A stretch of DNA of 39,410 bases from a bacterium. GTDB taxonomy: Bacteria; Patescibacteriota; Minisyncoccia; Moranbacterales; GWC2-37-73. The stretch lies in assembly GCA_003251635.1 (NCBI GenBank), contig QKEW01000011.1, forward strand, positions 1-39,410, read 5' to 3'. The position numbers were made by a program, and so were the translations under genes. The notes under the pieces are model-generated. The model was given only the letters and a program-made list of their open reading frames with translations. It searched no databases and had not been told where the DNA came from. Of this stretch, positions 15,309-23,159 are shown piece after piece; positions within the stretch are counted from its first letter, which is position 1, and each line of letters opens with the position of its first letter.

Positions 15309-15725
15309 ATGGCTTTATTTAATAAGGAAAAAAAGAATAGCGAGATTGAGGAGAAGAAGGAAGAAGTGAAAAGTTCTCCAAAAAAGACCGAAAAAAAATC
15401 AGTCAAAAAAGAGGAGATAGTTTTTTCTTCAAAAAATTCCGAAATTGCTCAGAATGTTTTGTTGGAACCCTGGATTACTGAAAAGACTCATGGCTTAATT
15501 GCTCAGAATAAATATGTTTTCAAGGTAACTAAGACAGCTACGAAGAAAAAAGTGAAAATGGCAGTAGAGGGAATTTACGGAGTTTCAGTTGAGAAGGTAG
15601 CCATGGTTAAGATTAATGACGAAGCTAAGTATTTTGGACGGCGCAAAGGAGTTAAGTCTGGTTATAAAAAAGCCATATTAAGTTTAAAAGTGGGTGATTC
15701 GATAAAAATTTTTCAAGGAGCTTAA
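15309..15725 (+). CDS. rplW: Large-subunit ribosomal protein uL23 with Lys/Glu-rich N-terminal extension
   Basis: uL23 sits at the tunnel exit and docks trigger factor and SRP. The conserved domain begins about residue 50 with LLEPWITEKTHGLIAQNKYV and includes VEGIYGVSVEKVAMVKI and GRRKGVKSGYKKAIL. Before it come roughly 48 residues rich in Lys, Glu and Ser (NKEKKNSEIEEKKEEVK), not found in E. coli L23; total 138 residues. The extension is probably disordered and at the surface near the exit. Confidence 0.95.
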   Translation: MALFNKEKKNSEIEEKKEEVKSSPKKTEKKSVKKEEIVFSSKNSEIAQNVLLEPWITEKTHGLIAQNKYVFKVTKTATKKKVKMAVEGIYGVSVEKVAMVKINDEAKYFGRRKGVKSGYKKAILSLKVGDSIKIFQGA

Positions 15726-15767
15726 TAGTTTTTGATAAGTAAGCTATATAGGAATTAGAATAATATT

Positions 15768-16601
15768 ATGACAATTAAAGTTTATAAAAGGAATACGGCC
15801 GGACGAAGGAATATGTCTGTTATCAAACCGGACGAATTGACTGACAAAAAACCAGAAAAGAAACTTTTGGCCAAGCTATCCAAAAAAGCTGGAAGAGCTG
15901 GAGGAAAAATAGCTGTGCGTCATCAAGGAGGCGGACACAAGCGCCGATATCGTTTGGTGGATTTTCGTCAGGACAAATTGGATGTTCCGGGAAAGATTTT
16001 TGCGATCGAAAAAGATCCAAATAGGAGTGCTTTGATTGCCTTGGTTCATTATCAAGATGGAGACAAGCGTTACATTTTGGCTAGTGAAGGAATGAAAAAA
16101 GGAGTTGAAGTTGTGACCTCGGAAAATGCTGAAATTAAAAAAGGAAATAGGCTTAAATTGAAAAATATTCCTGCTGGAATGATCATTTCCAATGTTGAAT
16201 TAGTTGTTGGAAAAGGTGGTCAGATTGTGCGAAGTGCTGGAAGTGGAGCAACTCTGATGGCAATCGATGGAAAAATGGCTCAGTTGAAACTTTCTTCAGG
16301 CGAGATTCGCTTGATAAGTGGAGAGTGTTTTGCTACGATTGGTCAGGTAAGTAATTTTGAACACGGAGCAGAAAAGATTGGTAAAGCTGGAAGAGGTCGT
16401 TGGAAGAATAAGCGGCCAGCAGTTCGCGGAAGTGCCATGAACCCGGTTGATCATCCACATGGTGGAGGAGAAGGTCGCCAAGGAGTAGGTCTGAAGTATC
16501 CGAAGACTCCTTGGGGTAAGATAGCATTGGGCAAAAAGACCAGAAAGCAGAAGAAATATAGTGATAAGTTTATTGTAAAAAGGAGAACTAAAAAACGTTA
16601 A
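15768..16601 (+). CDS. rplB: Large-subunit ribosomal protein uL2
   Basis: uL2 is essential for subunit association and peptidyl-transferase function. The full-length 277-residue product includes RHQGGGHKRRYRLVDFRQDK, the conserved GRGRWKNKRPAVRGSAMNPV followed by DHPHGGGEGR with the catalytically implicated His, and TPWGKIALGKKTRKQKKYS. Its ATG is preceded by TAGAATAATATT, a motif close to those before rplN and rpsN, rather than a Shine-Dalgarno. Confidence 0.98.
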   Translation: MTIKVYKRNTAGRRNMSVIKPDELTDKKPEKKLLAKLSKKAGRAGGKIAVRHQGGGHKRRYRLVDFRQDKLDVPGKIFAIEKDPNRSALIALVHYQDGDKRYILASEGMKKGVEVVTSENAEIKKGNRLKLKNIPAGMIISNVELVVGKGGQIVRSAGSGATLMAIDGKMAQLKLSSGEIRLISGECFATIGQVSNFEHGAEKIGKAGRGRWKNKRPAVRGSAMNPVDHPHGGGEGRQGVGLKYPKTPWGKIALGKKTRKQKKYSDKFIVKRRTKKR

Positions 16602-16626
16602 GAAATAATTTTAAAAGAAGTTTGTT

Positions 16627-16959
16627 ATGGCTAGAAGTCTAAAAAAAGGACCATATGTCGATGAGAGGATTTTGAAGAAGGTGAAAAACGCCAAACCAGG
16701 AGAAAAGATCAAAACTTGGTCAAGAGCCTGTACGGTTTCTCCTGAAATGATCGGGTTTAATTTTGATGTTCACAATGGAAAAAAATTCATAGCTGTTTAT
16801 GTGACTGAAGAAATGGTTGGACATAAATTGGGGGAATTTTCACCAACCAGAACATTTAACCGTCATGGAGGAAAGATGCAGAAAGAATTGGAAAATGCTG
16901 CTAAACAAAAAGCTCAAGACGCCGCCAAGGCAGCCAAGGGTGAAGCTAGTAAGAAGTAA
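16627..16959 (+). CDS. rpsS: Small-subunit ribosomal protein uS19
   Basis: uS19 is in the 30S head and contacts A-site tRNA and uS13. The 110-residue product starts [19 protein letters not shown] and has [36 protein letters not shown] and HGGKMQ. It is about 18 residues longer than E. coli S19 because of an Ala/Lys-rich tail ([19 protein letters not shown]). Confidence 0.97.
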   Translation: MARSLKKGPYVDERILKKVKNAKPGEKIKTWSRACTVSPEMIGFNFDVHNGKKFIAVYVTEEMVGHKLGEFSPTRTFNRHGGKMQKELENAAKQKAQDAAKAAKGEASKK

Positions 16960-16995
16960 GGAATAAGCTAAATTATTTGGATTAGGATAAAAAAT

Positions 16996-17526
16996 ATGAA
17001 AGTGAAAGCCAGTTTAAAAAATTTAAGAGTATCTCCTCGAAAAGTTCGTTTGGTTACTAATTTAATCAAGGGAATGCAAGTTGAGAATGCTTTGGTGCAA
17101 CTCGAGAAAGCTCTGAAGGGTTCTAGTCGGGAAGTCTGGAAACTTTTGAAAAGCGCGATTGCTAATGCTGAAAATAATTTTAATCTAAATAAAGCAGATT
17201 TGATTGTTTCGGAAATAAAAGTTGGTGAGGGACCGACTTTGAAGAGATGGTTGCCTCGAGCTCATGGACGAGCCACTACTTTGCTAAAAAGAACTTCAAA
17301 TATTTATTTAACCCTGGAAGACCAATTGAATTCAACAGAAAAAAAGGCAGTTAAGGTTGAAAATACCGAGAAAAAAGTTAAAGAAAGTAAAGGGAAAGTA
17401 AAAAAAACCGAAAAGAAAGAACAATCGAAAGCCGAGTCGAAAAAAGTTGAGAAGAAAGAAGAAGTGAAATCAAAGACGAAATCGGCAGTGAAAGAAGAGA
17501 AATCTAAACTAGAAAAAAAGAAGTAG
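16996..17526 (+). CDS. rplV: Large-subunit ribosomal protein uL22 with long Lys/Glu-rich tail
   Basis: uL22 extends a beta hairpin into the exit tunnel. Residues 1-110 are the normal protein: LKNLRVSPRKVRLVTNLIKG, LLKSAIANAENNF and the hairpin RWLPRAHGRATTLLKRTSNI. Residues about 112-176 are a low-complexity tail dominated by Lys, Glu, Val and Ser (KKVEKKEEVKSKTKS). The tail is in frame, ends in a normal stop, and is probably disordered at the ribosome surface. Confidence 0.95.
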   Translation: MKVKASLKNLRVSPRKVRLVTNLIKGMQVENALVQLEKALKGSSREVWKLLKSAIANAENNFNLNKADLIVSEIKVGEGPTLKRWLPRAHGRATTLLKRTSNIYLTLEDQLNSTEKKAVKVENTEKKVKESKGKVKKTEKKEQSKAESKKVEKKEEVKSKTKSAVKEEKSKLEKKK

Positions 17527-17587
17527 ATTATTTTGATAAAAAATAAAATTAAGCCAAGAATAATTTTGTAATTAGTATAGAAAATAC

Positions 17588-18235
17588 ATGGGAAAGAAAG
17601 TTGATCCAACCGGACTTAGACTGGGAATTACCACCACTTGGAAATCGAAGTGGTTTTCGGGTCGGGATTTTGCTAAAAAATTGAGACAAGACGTGGAAAT
17701 CCGAGAATTTATTTCAAAGCGCTGGAAGAATGCTTCAATTGCTGAAGTTGGCTTGGAAAGATCAGCTAATACTGTTCGATTGGTAATTAAAACTTCCAAG
17801 CCAGGAGTTTTGATCGGTCGAGGTGGAAGCGGAATTGAGGATATTACCAAATCGGTTAAGGAGAAATTTTTTGCTAATCGACCAGTAGATTTGAAGGTTG
17901 ATATTCAAGAGGTTCGTCAGTTTGAGGAAAACGCTATGTTGGTTGCCCAAAACGTAGCTGAACAATTGGAAAGAAGAGTTCCATTTCGTCGAGTTCTAAA
18001 ATCAACCTTGGATCAAATCGAAAAAAATCGAAATGTAAAAGGAGTGAAAATAGAAATTTCCGGTCGTTTGGGTGGAGCTGAAATGTCGCGTCGCGAGTGG
18101 CTTTCGCGTGGAACTGTGCCACTTCACACATTGAGAGCAGATATTGATTTTGCCAGAGCCACTGCTTTTACGACTTATGGAGCAATTGGAGTGAAGACCT
18201 GGATTTATAAGGGGGAAGTGTTTAATAAAAAATAA
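17588..18235 (+). CDS. rpsC: Small-subunit ribosomal protein uS3
   Basis: uS3 forms part of the mRNA entry channel. The 215-residue product starts MGKKVDPTGLRLGITTTWKS, has the KH domain motif PGVLIGRGGSGIEDI, and ends with GRLGGAEMSRREWLSRGTVP and TTYGAIGVKTWIYKGEVF. It has the family's normal length with a shortened C-terminus compared with E. coli. ATAGAAAATAC precedes the ATG. Confidence 0.97.
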   Translation: MGKKVDPTGLRLGITTTWKSKWFSGRDFAKKLRQDVEIREFISKRWKNASIAEVGLERSANTVRLVIKTSKPGVLIGRGGSGIEDITKSVKEKFFANRPVDLKVDIQEVRQFEENAMLVAQNVAEQLERRVPFRRVLKSTLDQIEKNRNVKGVKIEISGRLGGAEMSRREWLSRGTVPLHTLRADIDFARATAFTTYGAIGVKTWIYKGEVFNKK

Positions 18236-18258
18236 AGATTTGAATAAGAGACAAGCTT

Positions 18259-18672
18259 ATGTTGATGCCTAAAAAAGTAAAACATAGAAAGATTCATCGA
18301 GGAGGTGAAATCCGTGGAATAGCAACTAAAGGAAATTTAGTGAGCTTTGGAAGTTTCGGTTTACAAGCAACCACTTCGGGTTTGATAACTTCTAGACAAA
18401 TTGAGGCTGCCCGTCGAGCCATGACCAGATACATCAAAAGAGGTGGAAAGGTTTGGATTAGGATTTTTCCAGATAAACCAATGACAAAAAAAGGTGATGA
18501 AACTCCGATGGGTAAAGGAAAAGGAAGTGTTGATCACTTTGTTGCCAAGACCAAGCAAGGCAGAATGCTTTTTGAGATGGATGGAGTGACTGAGGAGATA
18601 GCAAAGGAAGCAATGAGGTTGGCTGCGCATAAACTTTGCGTGAGGACCAAATTCGTAATTAGACAAAAATAG
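18259..18672 (+). CDS. rplP: Large-subunit ribosomal protein uL16
   Basis: uL16 shapes the A-site tRNA binding cleft. The 137-residue product starts [15 protein letters not shown], the usual start for this family, and carries [38 protein letters not shown], and the [15 protein letters not shown] loop. It is full length, 24 nt after rpsC. Confidence 0.97.
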   Translation: MLMPKKVKHRKIHRGGEIRGIATKGNLVSFGSFGLQATTSGLITSRQIEAARRAMTRYIKRGGKVWIRIFPDKPMTKKGDETPMGKGKGSVDHFVAKTKQGRMLFEMDGVTEEIAKEAMRLAAHKLCVRTKFVIRQK

Positions 18673-18698
18673 TTTATAAATAAATTGGATTCAAGATT

Positions 18699-18899
18699 AT
18701 GAAGATTTCTGAAATAAAAGAAATGAAAAAAGAAGAGCTGAAGAAGTTTATAGCTGAACAAAAGGCTTTGACGGTCAAACTTCGATTTGATATTGCTGCT
18801 AAGCAAGCTAAAAATCATCAGCAGTACCGAAAAGTTCGCAAGGAAATAGCGCAGGCTTTGACTTTTTTGAACCAAATTGAAATTGAAAAAGAGCAATAA
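18699..18899 (+). CDS. rpmC: Large-subunit ribosomal protein uL29
   Basis: uL29 is a small two-helix protein near the tunnel exit, next to uL23. The 66-residue product begins MKISEIKEMKKEELKKFIAE, has LRFDIAAKQAKNHQQYRKVR as the second helix and KEIAQALTFLNQIEIEKEQ at the end. Length and position after rplP fit. Confidence 0.94.
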   Translation: MKISEIKEMKKEELKKFIAEQKALTVKLRFDIAAKQAKNHQQYRKVRKEIAQALTFLNQIEIEKEQ

Positions 18900-18922
18900 T
18901 TTAAATTATAAGTTTAATTGGC

Positions 18923-19159
18923 ATGGAAAAGGATAATAGTAAAAAAATTAAAAAGGGTTTAGTAGTCAGCGATGCGATGGACAAAACTGTTGTGGTGGAA
19001 ATCGAAACCCTAAAAACCCACTCGAAATATTTGAAAAAATATAGATCAACCAAAAAATATAAGGTTCATGACGAGGAGAATAAGTTTAAAAAGGGTGACA
19101 TGATAGAATTTGTTGAATGCGCCCCGATTAGCAAGGGTAAATCTCATCGAGTTTTGTAA
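18923..19159 (+). CDS. rpsQ: Small-subunit ribosomal protein uS17
   Basis: uS17 is a primary 16S rRNA-binding protein with an OB fold. The 78-residue product has KKGLVVSDAMDKTVVVEIET, the loop HSKYLKKYRSTKKYKVHDE, and the end FVECAPISKGKSHRVL. The length is normal for the family. Confidence 0.96.
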   Translation: MEKDNSKKIKKGLVVSDAMDKTVVVEIETLKTHSKYLKKYRSTKKYKVHDEENKFKKGDMIEFVECAPISKGKSHRVL

Positions 19160-19196
19160 TCTTAAGTTAATAGTAAATAAGGATTAGAATAAATAT

Positions 19197-19562
19197 ATGA
19201 TTCAGGCAGAAACAAAATTAAAGATTGCTGACAATTCCGGAGCTAAGATTATCAAATGCTTCAAGGTTTTGGGTGGAAGTCGCAGACGTTACGCTCAAAT
19301 TGGAGACATCATCATAGCTTCAGTAAAGTCAGCTGAACCGCGTGGAATGGTCAAAAAAGGAGATAAGGTCCGAGCGGTTATTGTTCGTCAAGCCAAGTCT
19401 TTGCGACGAAAAGACGGATCATATATTCGATTTGATGAGAATGCAGCTGTTATTATTGACGGAAAAGAACCAAAAGGAACTCGTATATTTGGACCAGTGG
19501 CGCGTGAATTAAGAGAAGGTGGATATAGTAAAATTGTTTCTTTAGCCCCGGAAGTTTTATAG
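19197..19562 (+). CDS. rplN: Large-subunit ribosomal protein uL14
   Basis: uL14 lies at the subunit interface. The 121-residue product begins [18 protein letters not shown] and has [41 protein letters not shown] and the closing [20 protein letters not shown]. Full length. GGATTAGAATAAATAT precedes the ATG, another copy of the operon's non-Shine-Dalgarno upstream motif. Confidence 0.98.
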   Translation: MIQAETKLKIADNSGAKIIKCFKVLGGSRRRYAQIGDIIIASVKSAEPRGMVKKGDKVRAVIVRQAKSLRRKDGSYIRFDENAAVIIDGKEPKGTRIFGPVARELREGGYSKIVSLAPEVL

Positions 19563-19593
19563 AAAAAAGTTTGAATAATTATAGAAAATCGAT

Positions 19594-19902
19594 ATGAGGA
19601 TAAAAAAAGGAGATCAAGTAGAAATTATTGCTGGAAAAAGCAAAGGTAAAAAAGGCCAAGTCCTGAAGGTTTTTCCATCGTTGGAAAAGATTTTAGTGGA
19701 GAAGGCTAACTTGATTAAAAAACATGTTAAACCCCGACGAGAAGGTGAAAAAGGTCAGATCATGGAAATGCCGGCTCCTTTGGATGTGTCCAATGTTATG
19801 TTGGTTTGCCCTCATTGCAAAAAGAAAACCCGAATTGGTTATGTGATTGGCGATAAGAGTAAGAAAAGAATTTGTAAAAAATGTCAAAAAGAGATTAATT
19901 AG
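19594..19902 (+). CDS. rplX: Large-subunit ribosomal protein uL24 with C-terminal CxxC pairs
   Basis: uL24 initiates 50S assembly. The 102-residue product starts MRIKKGDQVEIIAGKSKGKK (the KOW motif) and has KHVKPRREGEKGQIMEMPAP. Its C-terminus carries CPHC and CKKC, a probable zinc ribbon found in many but not all bacterial uL24 proteins. Confidence 0.96.
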   Translation: MRIKKGDQVEIIAGKSKGKKGQVLKVFPSLEKILVEKANLIKKHVKPRREGEKGQIMEMPAPLDVSNVMLVCPHCKKKTRIGYVIGDKSKKRICKKCQKEIN

Positions 19903-19922
19903 ATTTGAGATAATATATAAAT

Positions 19923-20474
19923 ATGAAAGTAATTTCAATTAAAGACAAATACAGCCAAGTTGTTGCCCCTAAAATGGAGGAGAAATTTGCTTATGGCAAT
20001 GTGATGGCCGTTCCTAAAATTTCCAAAGTGGTTGTTAATGTTGGAGCTGGAAAATTAGTCAAGGAAGGCGGAGACAGAATGGGCGAAGTGCTTGAATCAC
20101 TAGCTATGATTACTGGTCAAAAACCGGTTGAAACTAAGGCTCGAAAAGCGATTGCTGGATTCAAAACTCGACAAGGTATGGTGATTGGTGCCAAAGTAAC
20201 CCTAAGAGGCAAAAGGATGTGGGCTTTTATTGATCGATTGGTTAACGTGACTTTACCTCGAACCAAAGATTTTCAAGGATTGAATTTATCAGTAGTTGAC
20301 AGTCGAGGTAATTTGAATGTAGGGATCAAAGAGCAGATTATTTTTCCAGAAATTTCCCCTGAAAAGGTTAAGACTCTTTTTGGAATGCAAGTGACTGTAA
20401 CTTCTTCTGCAAAAAGTCGAGAAGAAGGAATAGAATTATATAGATTATTGGGTTTTCCACTTAAATTGAAATAA
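19923..20474 (+). CDS. rplE: Large-subunit ribosomal protein uL5
   Basis: uL5 binds 5S rRNA and contacts P-site tRNA. The 183-residue product has NVMAVPKISKVVVNVGAGKL, ITGQKPVETKARKAIAGFK, LRGKRMWAFIDRLVNVTLPR and the end LYRLLGFPLKLK. Length is normal. ATAATATATAAAT just before the ATG resembles a -10 box, so a leaderless internal transcript is possible. Confidence 0.97.
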   Translation: MKVISIKDKYSQVVAPKMEEKFAYGNVMAVPKISKVVVNVGAGKLVKEGGDRMGEVLESLAMITGQKPVETKARKAIAGFKTRQGMVIGAKVTLRGKRMWAFIDRLVNVTLPRTKDFQGLNLSVVDSRGNLNVGIKEQIIFPEISPEKVKTLFGMQVTVTSSAKSREEGIELYRLLGFPLKLK

Positions 20475-20502
20475 AATAATAATAGGATTATAGAAAATAT
20501 TT

Positions 20503-20688
20503 ATGGCAAAATTATCAACTCAAGCTAGATCACTGAAAAAACCGAAATTTTCTACCCGAGAAGTTCGTCGCTGTTGGAGGTGTGGACGAAAGCATGGCTA
20601 TTTGAGAAAATTTGATATTTGCAGAATTTGTTTTCGCGAATTAGCCAGTCGAGGTGAAATTCCAGGAGTAAAGAAGAGTAGTTGGTAA
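20503..20688 (+). CDS. rpsN: Small-subunit ribosomal protein uS14, zinc-binding type
   Basis: uS14 helps assemble the 30S head. The 61-residue product is the short, zinc-binding form: CWRC (Cys24, Cys27) and CRIC (Cys40, Cys43) around [12 protein letters not shown], ending [11 protein letters not shown]. The start ([16 protein letters not shown]) and length match the type Z family. Confidence 0.97.
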   Translation: MAKLSTQARSLKKPKFSTREVRRCWRCGRKHGYLRKFDICRICFRELASRGEIPGVKKSSW

Positions 20689-20692
20689 ATTT

Positions 20693-20722
20693 TTGATAAT
20701 TGATTAAAATTTGATTTATAAT
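20693..20722 (+). promoter_or_regulatory. Internal promoter before rpsH, TTGATA-18-TATAAT
   Basis: TTGATA (20693-20698), 18 nt, TATAAT (20717-20722). The -10 ends 8 nt before the rpsH ATG, so transcripts would have almost no leader. It divides the block into two transcription units (rpsL/rpsJ through rpsN, and rpsH through map). Confidence 0.65.
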
Positions 20723-20730
20723 AAAAGCGT

Positions 20731-21135
20731 ATGTTAGATACAATAAGCGACATGCTTACCAGAATAAGAAATGCTCAACGAGCTGGACACTCGACCGTCG
20801 AGATTCCGTTTTCGAAGTTGAAATTGGCTATTGCTAAGATTTTGCAGGAAAATGGATTTATTGAAGATGTTTCCAGTCAAGGAGAAGGAATAGCTCTGAA
20901 AATTTTGATCGGACTTAAATATGATAAAGTTTCGAATAATCGTAAAGTTCCAGTAATTCAGGGGATAAAAAGAGTGAGTCGAGAAGGTCAGCGAATTTAT
21001 TCTAAGAAGAACGAAATTAAGTCAGTGAAGAATGGATATGGAATTTCAGTTATTTCAACTTCTCAAGGGGTGATGACCGGAAAGGACGCTTTCAAGAAAG
21101 GTTTGGGCGGAGAAGTAATTTGTGAAGTTTGGTAA
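20731..21135 (+). CDS. rpsH: Small-subunit ribosomal protein uS8
   Basis: uS8 binds the central domain of 16S rRNA and in E. coli represses the spc operon. The 134-residue product begins [20 protein letters not shown], with [17 protein letters not shown], and ends [20 protein letters not shown] followed by EVICEVW. Length is normal. It follows an internal promoter and has no Shine-Dalgarno, so it may be translated from a leaderless mRNA. Confidence 0.97.
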   Translation: MLDTISDMLTRIRNAQRAGHSTVEIPFSKLKLAIAKILQENGFIEDVSSQGEGIALKILIGLKYDKVSNNRKVPVIQGIKRVSREGQRIYSKKNEIKSVKNGYGISVISTSQGVMTGKDAFKKGLGGEVICEVW

Positions 21136-21182
21136 TTAAATTTTTTAGTGATAGTTTTAAATTTTGATTTATTTTTATTGAT

Positions 21183-21722
21183 ATGAGCAGAATAGGCAAA
21201 AAACCCATAGTGATACCGAGCGGCGTAACAGTCGAGGTTAAGGATGACCAAGTTTTGGTCCAAGGTCCTAAGGGTAAGCTTTCTTTTCAATTTAAAGATC
21301 GCGAAGTGGCGATAAGAATTGAGGAAGGAAATTTAACGGTTGATAAAAAAGGATCTTCCAAGGAAGCTGCGGCAATTTGGGGTACGACTGCTCGTATTGT
21401 TGAGAATATGATAATCGGAGTTACCGAAGGTTATCAAAAAAAGCTAGAGCTTAACGGAGTTGGTTTCCGAATGGCGGTAGCTGGAAAAAAAATAAATTTA
21501 GCTTTAGGATTTTCACATCCAGTTGAAGTTGAGATCGAAGAAGGGATTGAAGTAAAGATTGAAGGAAATGTGATGACAGTTGCTGGGATTGATAAGCATT
21601 TAGTTGGCCAATTTGCAGCTAATATCAAAAGATTGAAACCAGTTGAACCTTACAAAGGTAAAGGATTTAAATATGTAGGTGAATTTGTTAGGCGCAAGGA
21701 AGGTAAAAGATCAGCAGCCTAA
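21183..21722 (+). CDS. rplF: Large-subunit ribosomal protein uL6
   Basis: uL6 lies near the factor-binding site at the base of the stalk. The 179-residue product starts MSRIGKKPIVIPSGVTVEV, has ELNGVGFRMAVAGKKINLAL and ends with the hallmark VEPYKGKGFKYVGEFVRRKE followed by GKRSAA. Full length, 47 nt after rpsH. Confidence 0.97.
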   Translation: MSRIGKKPIVIPSGVTVEVKDDQVLVQGPKGKLSFQFKDREVAIRIEEGNLTVDKKGSSKEAAAIWGTTARIVENMIIGVTEGYQKKLELNGVGFRMAVAGKKINLALGFSHPVEVEIEEGIEVKIEGNVMTVAGIDKHLVGQFAANIKRLKPVEPYKGKGFKYVGEFVRRKEGKRSAA

Positions 21723-21751
21723 ATTTTAAGGATATATAAAACTCATTAGTT

Positions 21752-22102
21752 ATGAATAAGATGGATAAAAAACAATTAAGACTCAAAAGGCGCCGAAGGG
21801 TGAGAGCTAAAGTTTCTGGTACCGACAAGAGACCAAGGTTAAGTATTTATAAAAGCTTGACCAATATTTACGCTCAATTGATTGATGACATGGCTGGCAA
21901 AACGCTGGTTCAGGTTAATCTGAAAGAGATTTCCAAAGCGGGAAATAATTTAGAGGGAGCCAAGCAGATCGGAAAATTGATTGCTCAGAAAGCTCAAGAA
22001 ATGAAAATAACCGAGATTGTTTTTGATCGTGGTGGCTATAAATATCATGGAAAGGTCAAGGCTTTGGCTGAAGAGGCTCGAAAGGGTGGATTGAATTTCT
22101 AA
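21752..22102 (+). CDS. rplR: Large-subunit ribosomal protein uL18
   Basis: uL18 binds 5S rRNA together with uL5. The 116-residue product (or 113 from the ATG at 21761) begins with a basic arm, KKQLRLKRRRRVRAKVSGT, then RPRLSIYKSLTNIYAQLIDD and the end VFDRGGYKYHGKVKALAEEA. The family and length are clear; the exact start is not. Confidence 0.96.
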   Translation: MNKMDKKQLRLKRRRRVRAKVSGTDKRPRLSIYKSLTNIYAQLIDDMAGKTLVQVNLKEISKAGNNLEGAKQIGKLIAQKAQEMKITEIVFDRGGYKYHGKVKALAEEARKGGLNF

Positions 22103-22137
22103 AATAGTTAAACTGAGATTTAAATTTATTTATAATT

Positions 22138-22632
22138 ATGGTTAATAAAAATAGTAGAAAACCTAAGAAGAGAGAGAAGCCGGAGTTTGAGCAAAAACTT
22201 CTTGACTTGGCTCGAGTTACCAGAGTTGTTAAAGGTGGTCGTCGTTTTCGATTCAGAGCTACCTTGGTAATTGGCGATCGTAAAGGACGAGTTGGCGTAG
22301 GAGTAGCCAAAGGTACTGATGTTTCAGATGCGATTGGTAAGGCTTTCAATGATGCTAAAAAGAATATCATCAGCGTTCAATTGGCTCAAAACACGATTTC
22401 TCATGATGTATCCAAAAAATTGGGTAGCGCTAAAGTGCTTTTGAAACCGGCTACTGAAGGTCGGGGAATTATCGCTGGAGGAGCTGTGCGCGCCGTGGTT
22501 GATTTTGTTGGAATTAGAGATATTGTTTCAAAATCATTAGGATCCTCAAATAAATTAAACGTGGCTCGAGCAACGGTAGCAGCTTTGAAGGAATTGAAAG
22601 CTCCACGCGATGTTAAGCAAAAAGCCCAATAA
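22138..22632 (+). CDS. rpsE: Small-subunit ribosomal protein uS5
   Basis: uS5 lies at the mRNA entry channel and affects fidelity. The 164-residue product has VTRVVKGGRRFRFRATLVIG and GKGRVGVG-like DRKGRVGVGVAKGTDVSDAI, then GRGIIAGGAVRAVVDFVGI. Length is normal. In most bacteria rpmD (uL30) follows; here only 53 nt of AT-rich sequence separates it from rplO. Confidence 0.97.
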   Translation: MVNKNSRKPKKREKPEFEQKLLDLARVTRVVKGGRRFRFRATLVIGDRKGRVGVGVAKGTDVSDAIGKAFNDAKKNIISVQLAQNTISHDVSKKLGSAKVLLKPATEGRGIIAGGAVRAVVDFVGIRDIVSKSLGSSNKLNVARATVAALKELKAPRDVKQKAQ

Positions 22633-22685
22633 GATAATAATTTATCTTTTCAATTCCAAGCTGAAAAGATTGATTTCCAATAATT

Positions 22686-23123
22686 ATGCAAATTCACGAA
22701 CTTAAACCAAAAAATAGAAAAGCTCGAAAAACAATCGGTCGCGGTGGTAAACGCGGGACCTATTCTGGTCGCGGAAATAAAGGACAGGGAGCTCGCAGCG
22801 GAGTTTCACTTGATCCGCTATTTGAAGGAGGACGATCTTCTTTGGTTGACAGAATGAAGAAAATTCGTGGGTTCAAATCTATTCATCCTAAGAAAAAGAT
22901 TGTTAAATTGAGTGATTTGCAAGCCAAGTTTAAAGATGGGGACAAAATAGACACAGCAGCTTTGATTGAGGCCGGCTTGATTGAAAAAACCGATTTGGTT
23001 AGAGGGGTTAAACTTTTAGCTGATGGAAAAATTTCTAAAAAATTAGTTATCGACAAAAATCTTTTGATTTCGCAATCAGCCCAGGAAATGATTGAAAAGG
23101 CTGGTGGCAAAATTGAAAAGTAG
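22686..23123 (+). CDS. rplO: Large-subunit ribosomal protein uL15
   Basis: uL15 is a late-assembly 50S protein. The 145-residue product starts MQIHELKPKNRKARKTIGRG, has GKRGTYSGRGNKGQGARSGV and FEGGRSSLVDRMKKIRGF, and ends in a normal globular part. The uL30 gene usually found just before it is absent. Confidence 0.97.
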   Translation: MQIHELKPKNRKARKTIGRGGKRGTYSGRGNKGQGARSGVSLDPLFEGGRSSLVDRMKKIRGFKSIHPKKKIVKLSDLQAKFKDGDKIDTAALIEAGLIEKTDLVRGVKLLADGKISKKLVIDKNLLISQSAQEMIEKAGGKIEK

Positions 23124-23159
23124 TTTTTTAAATTCTTACTTTTTTAATCGATTCGATTA

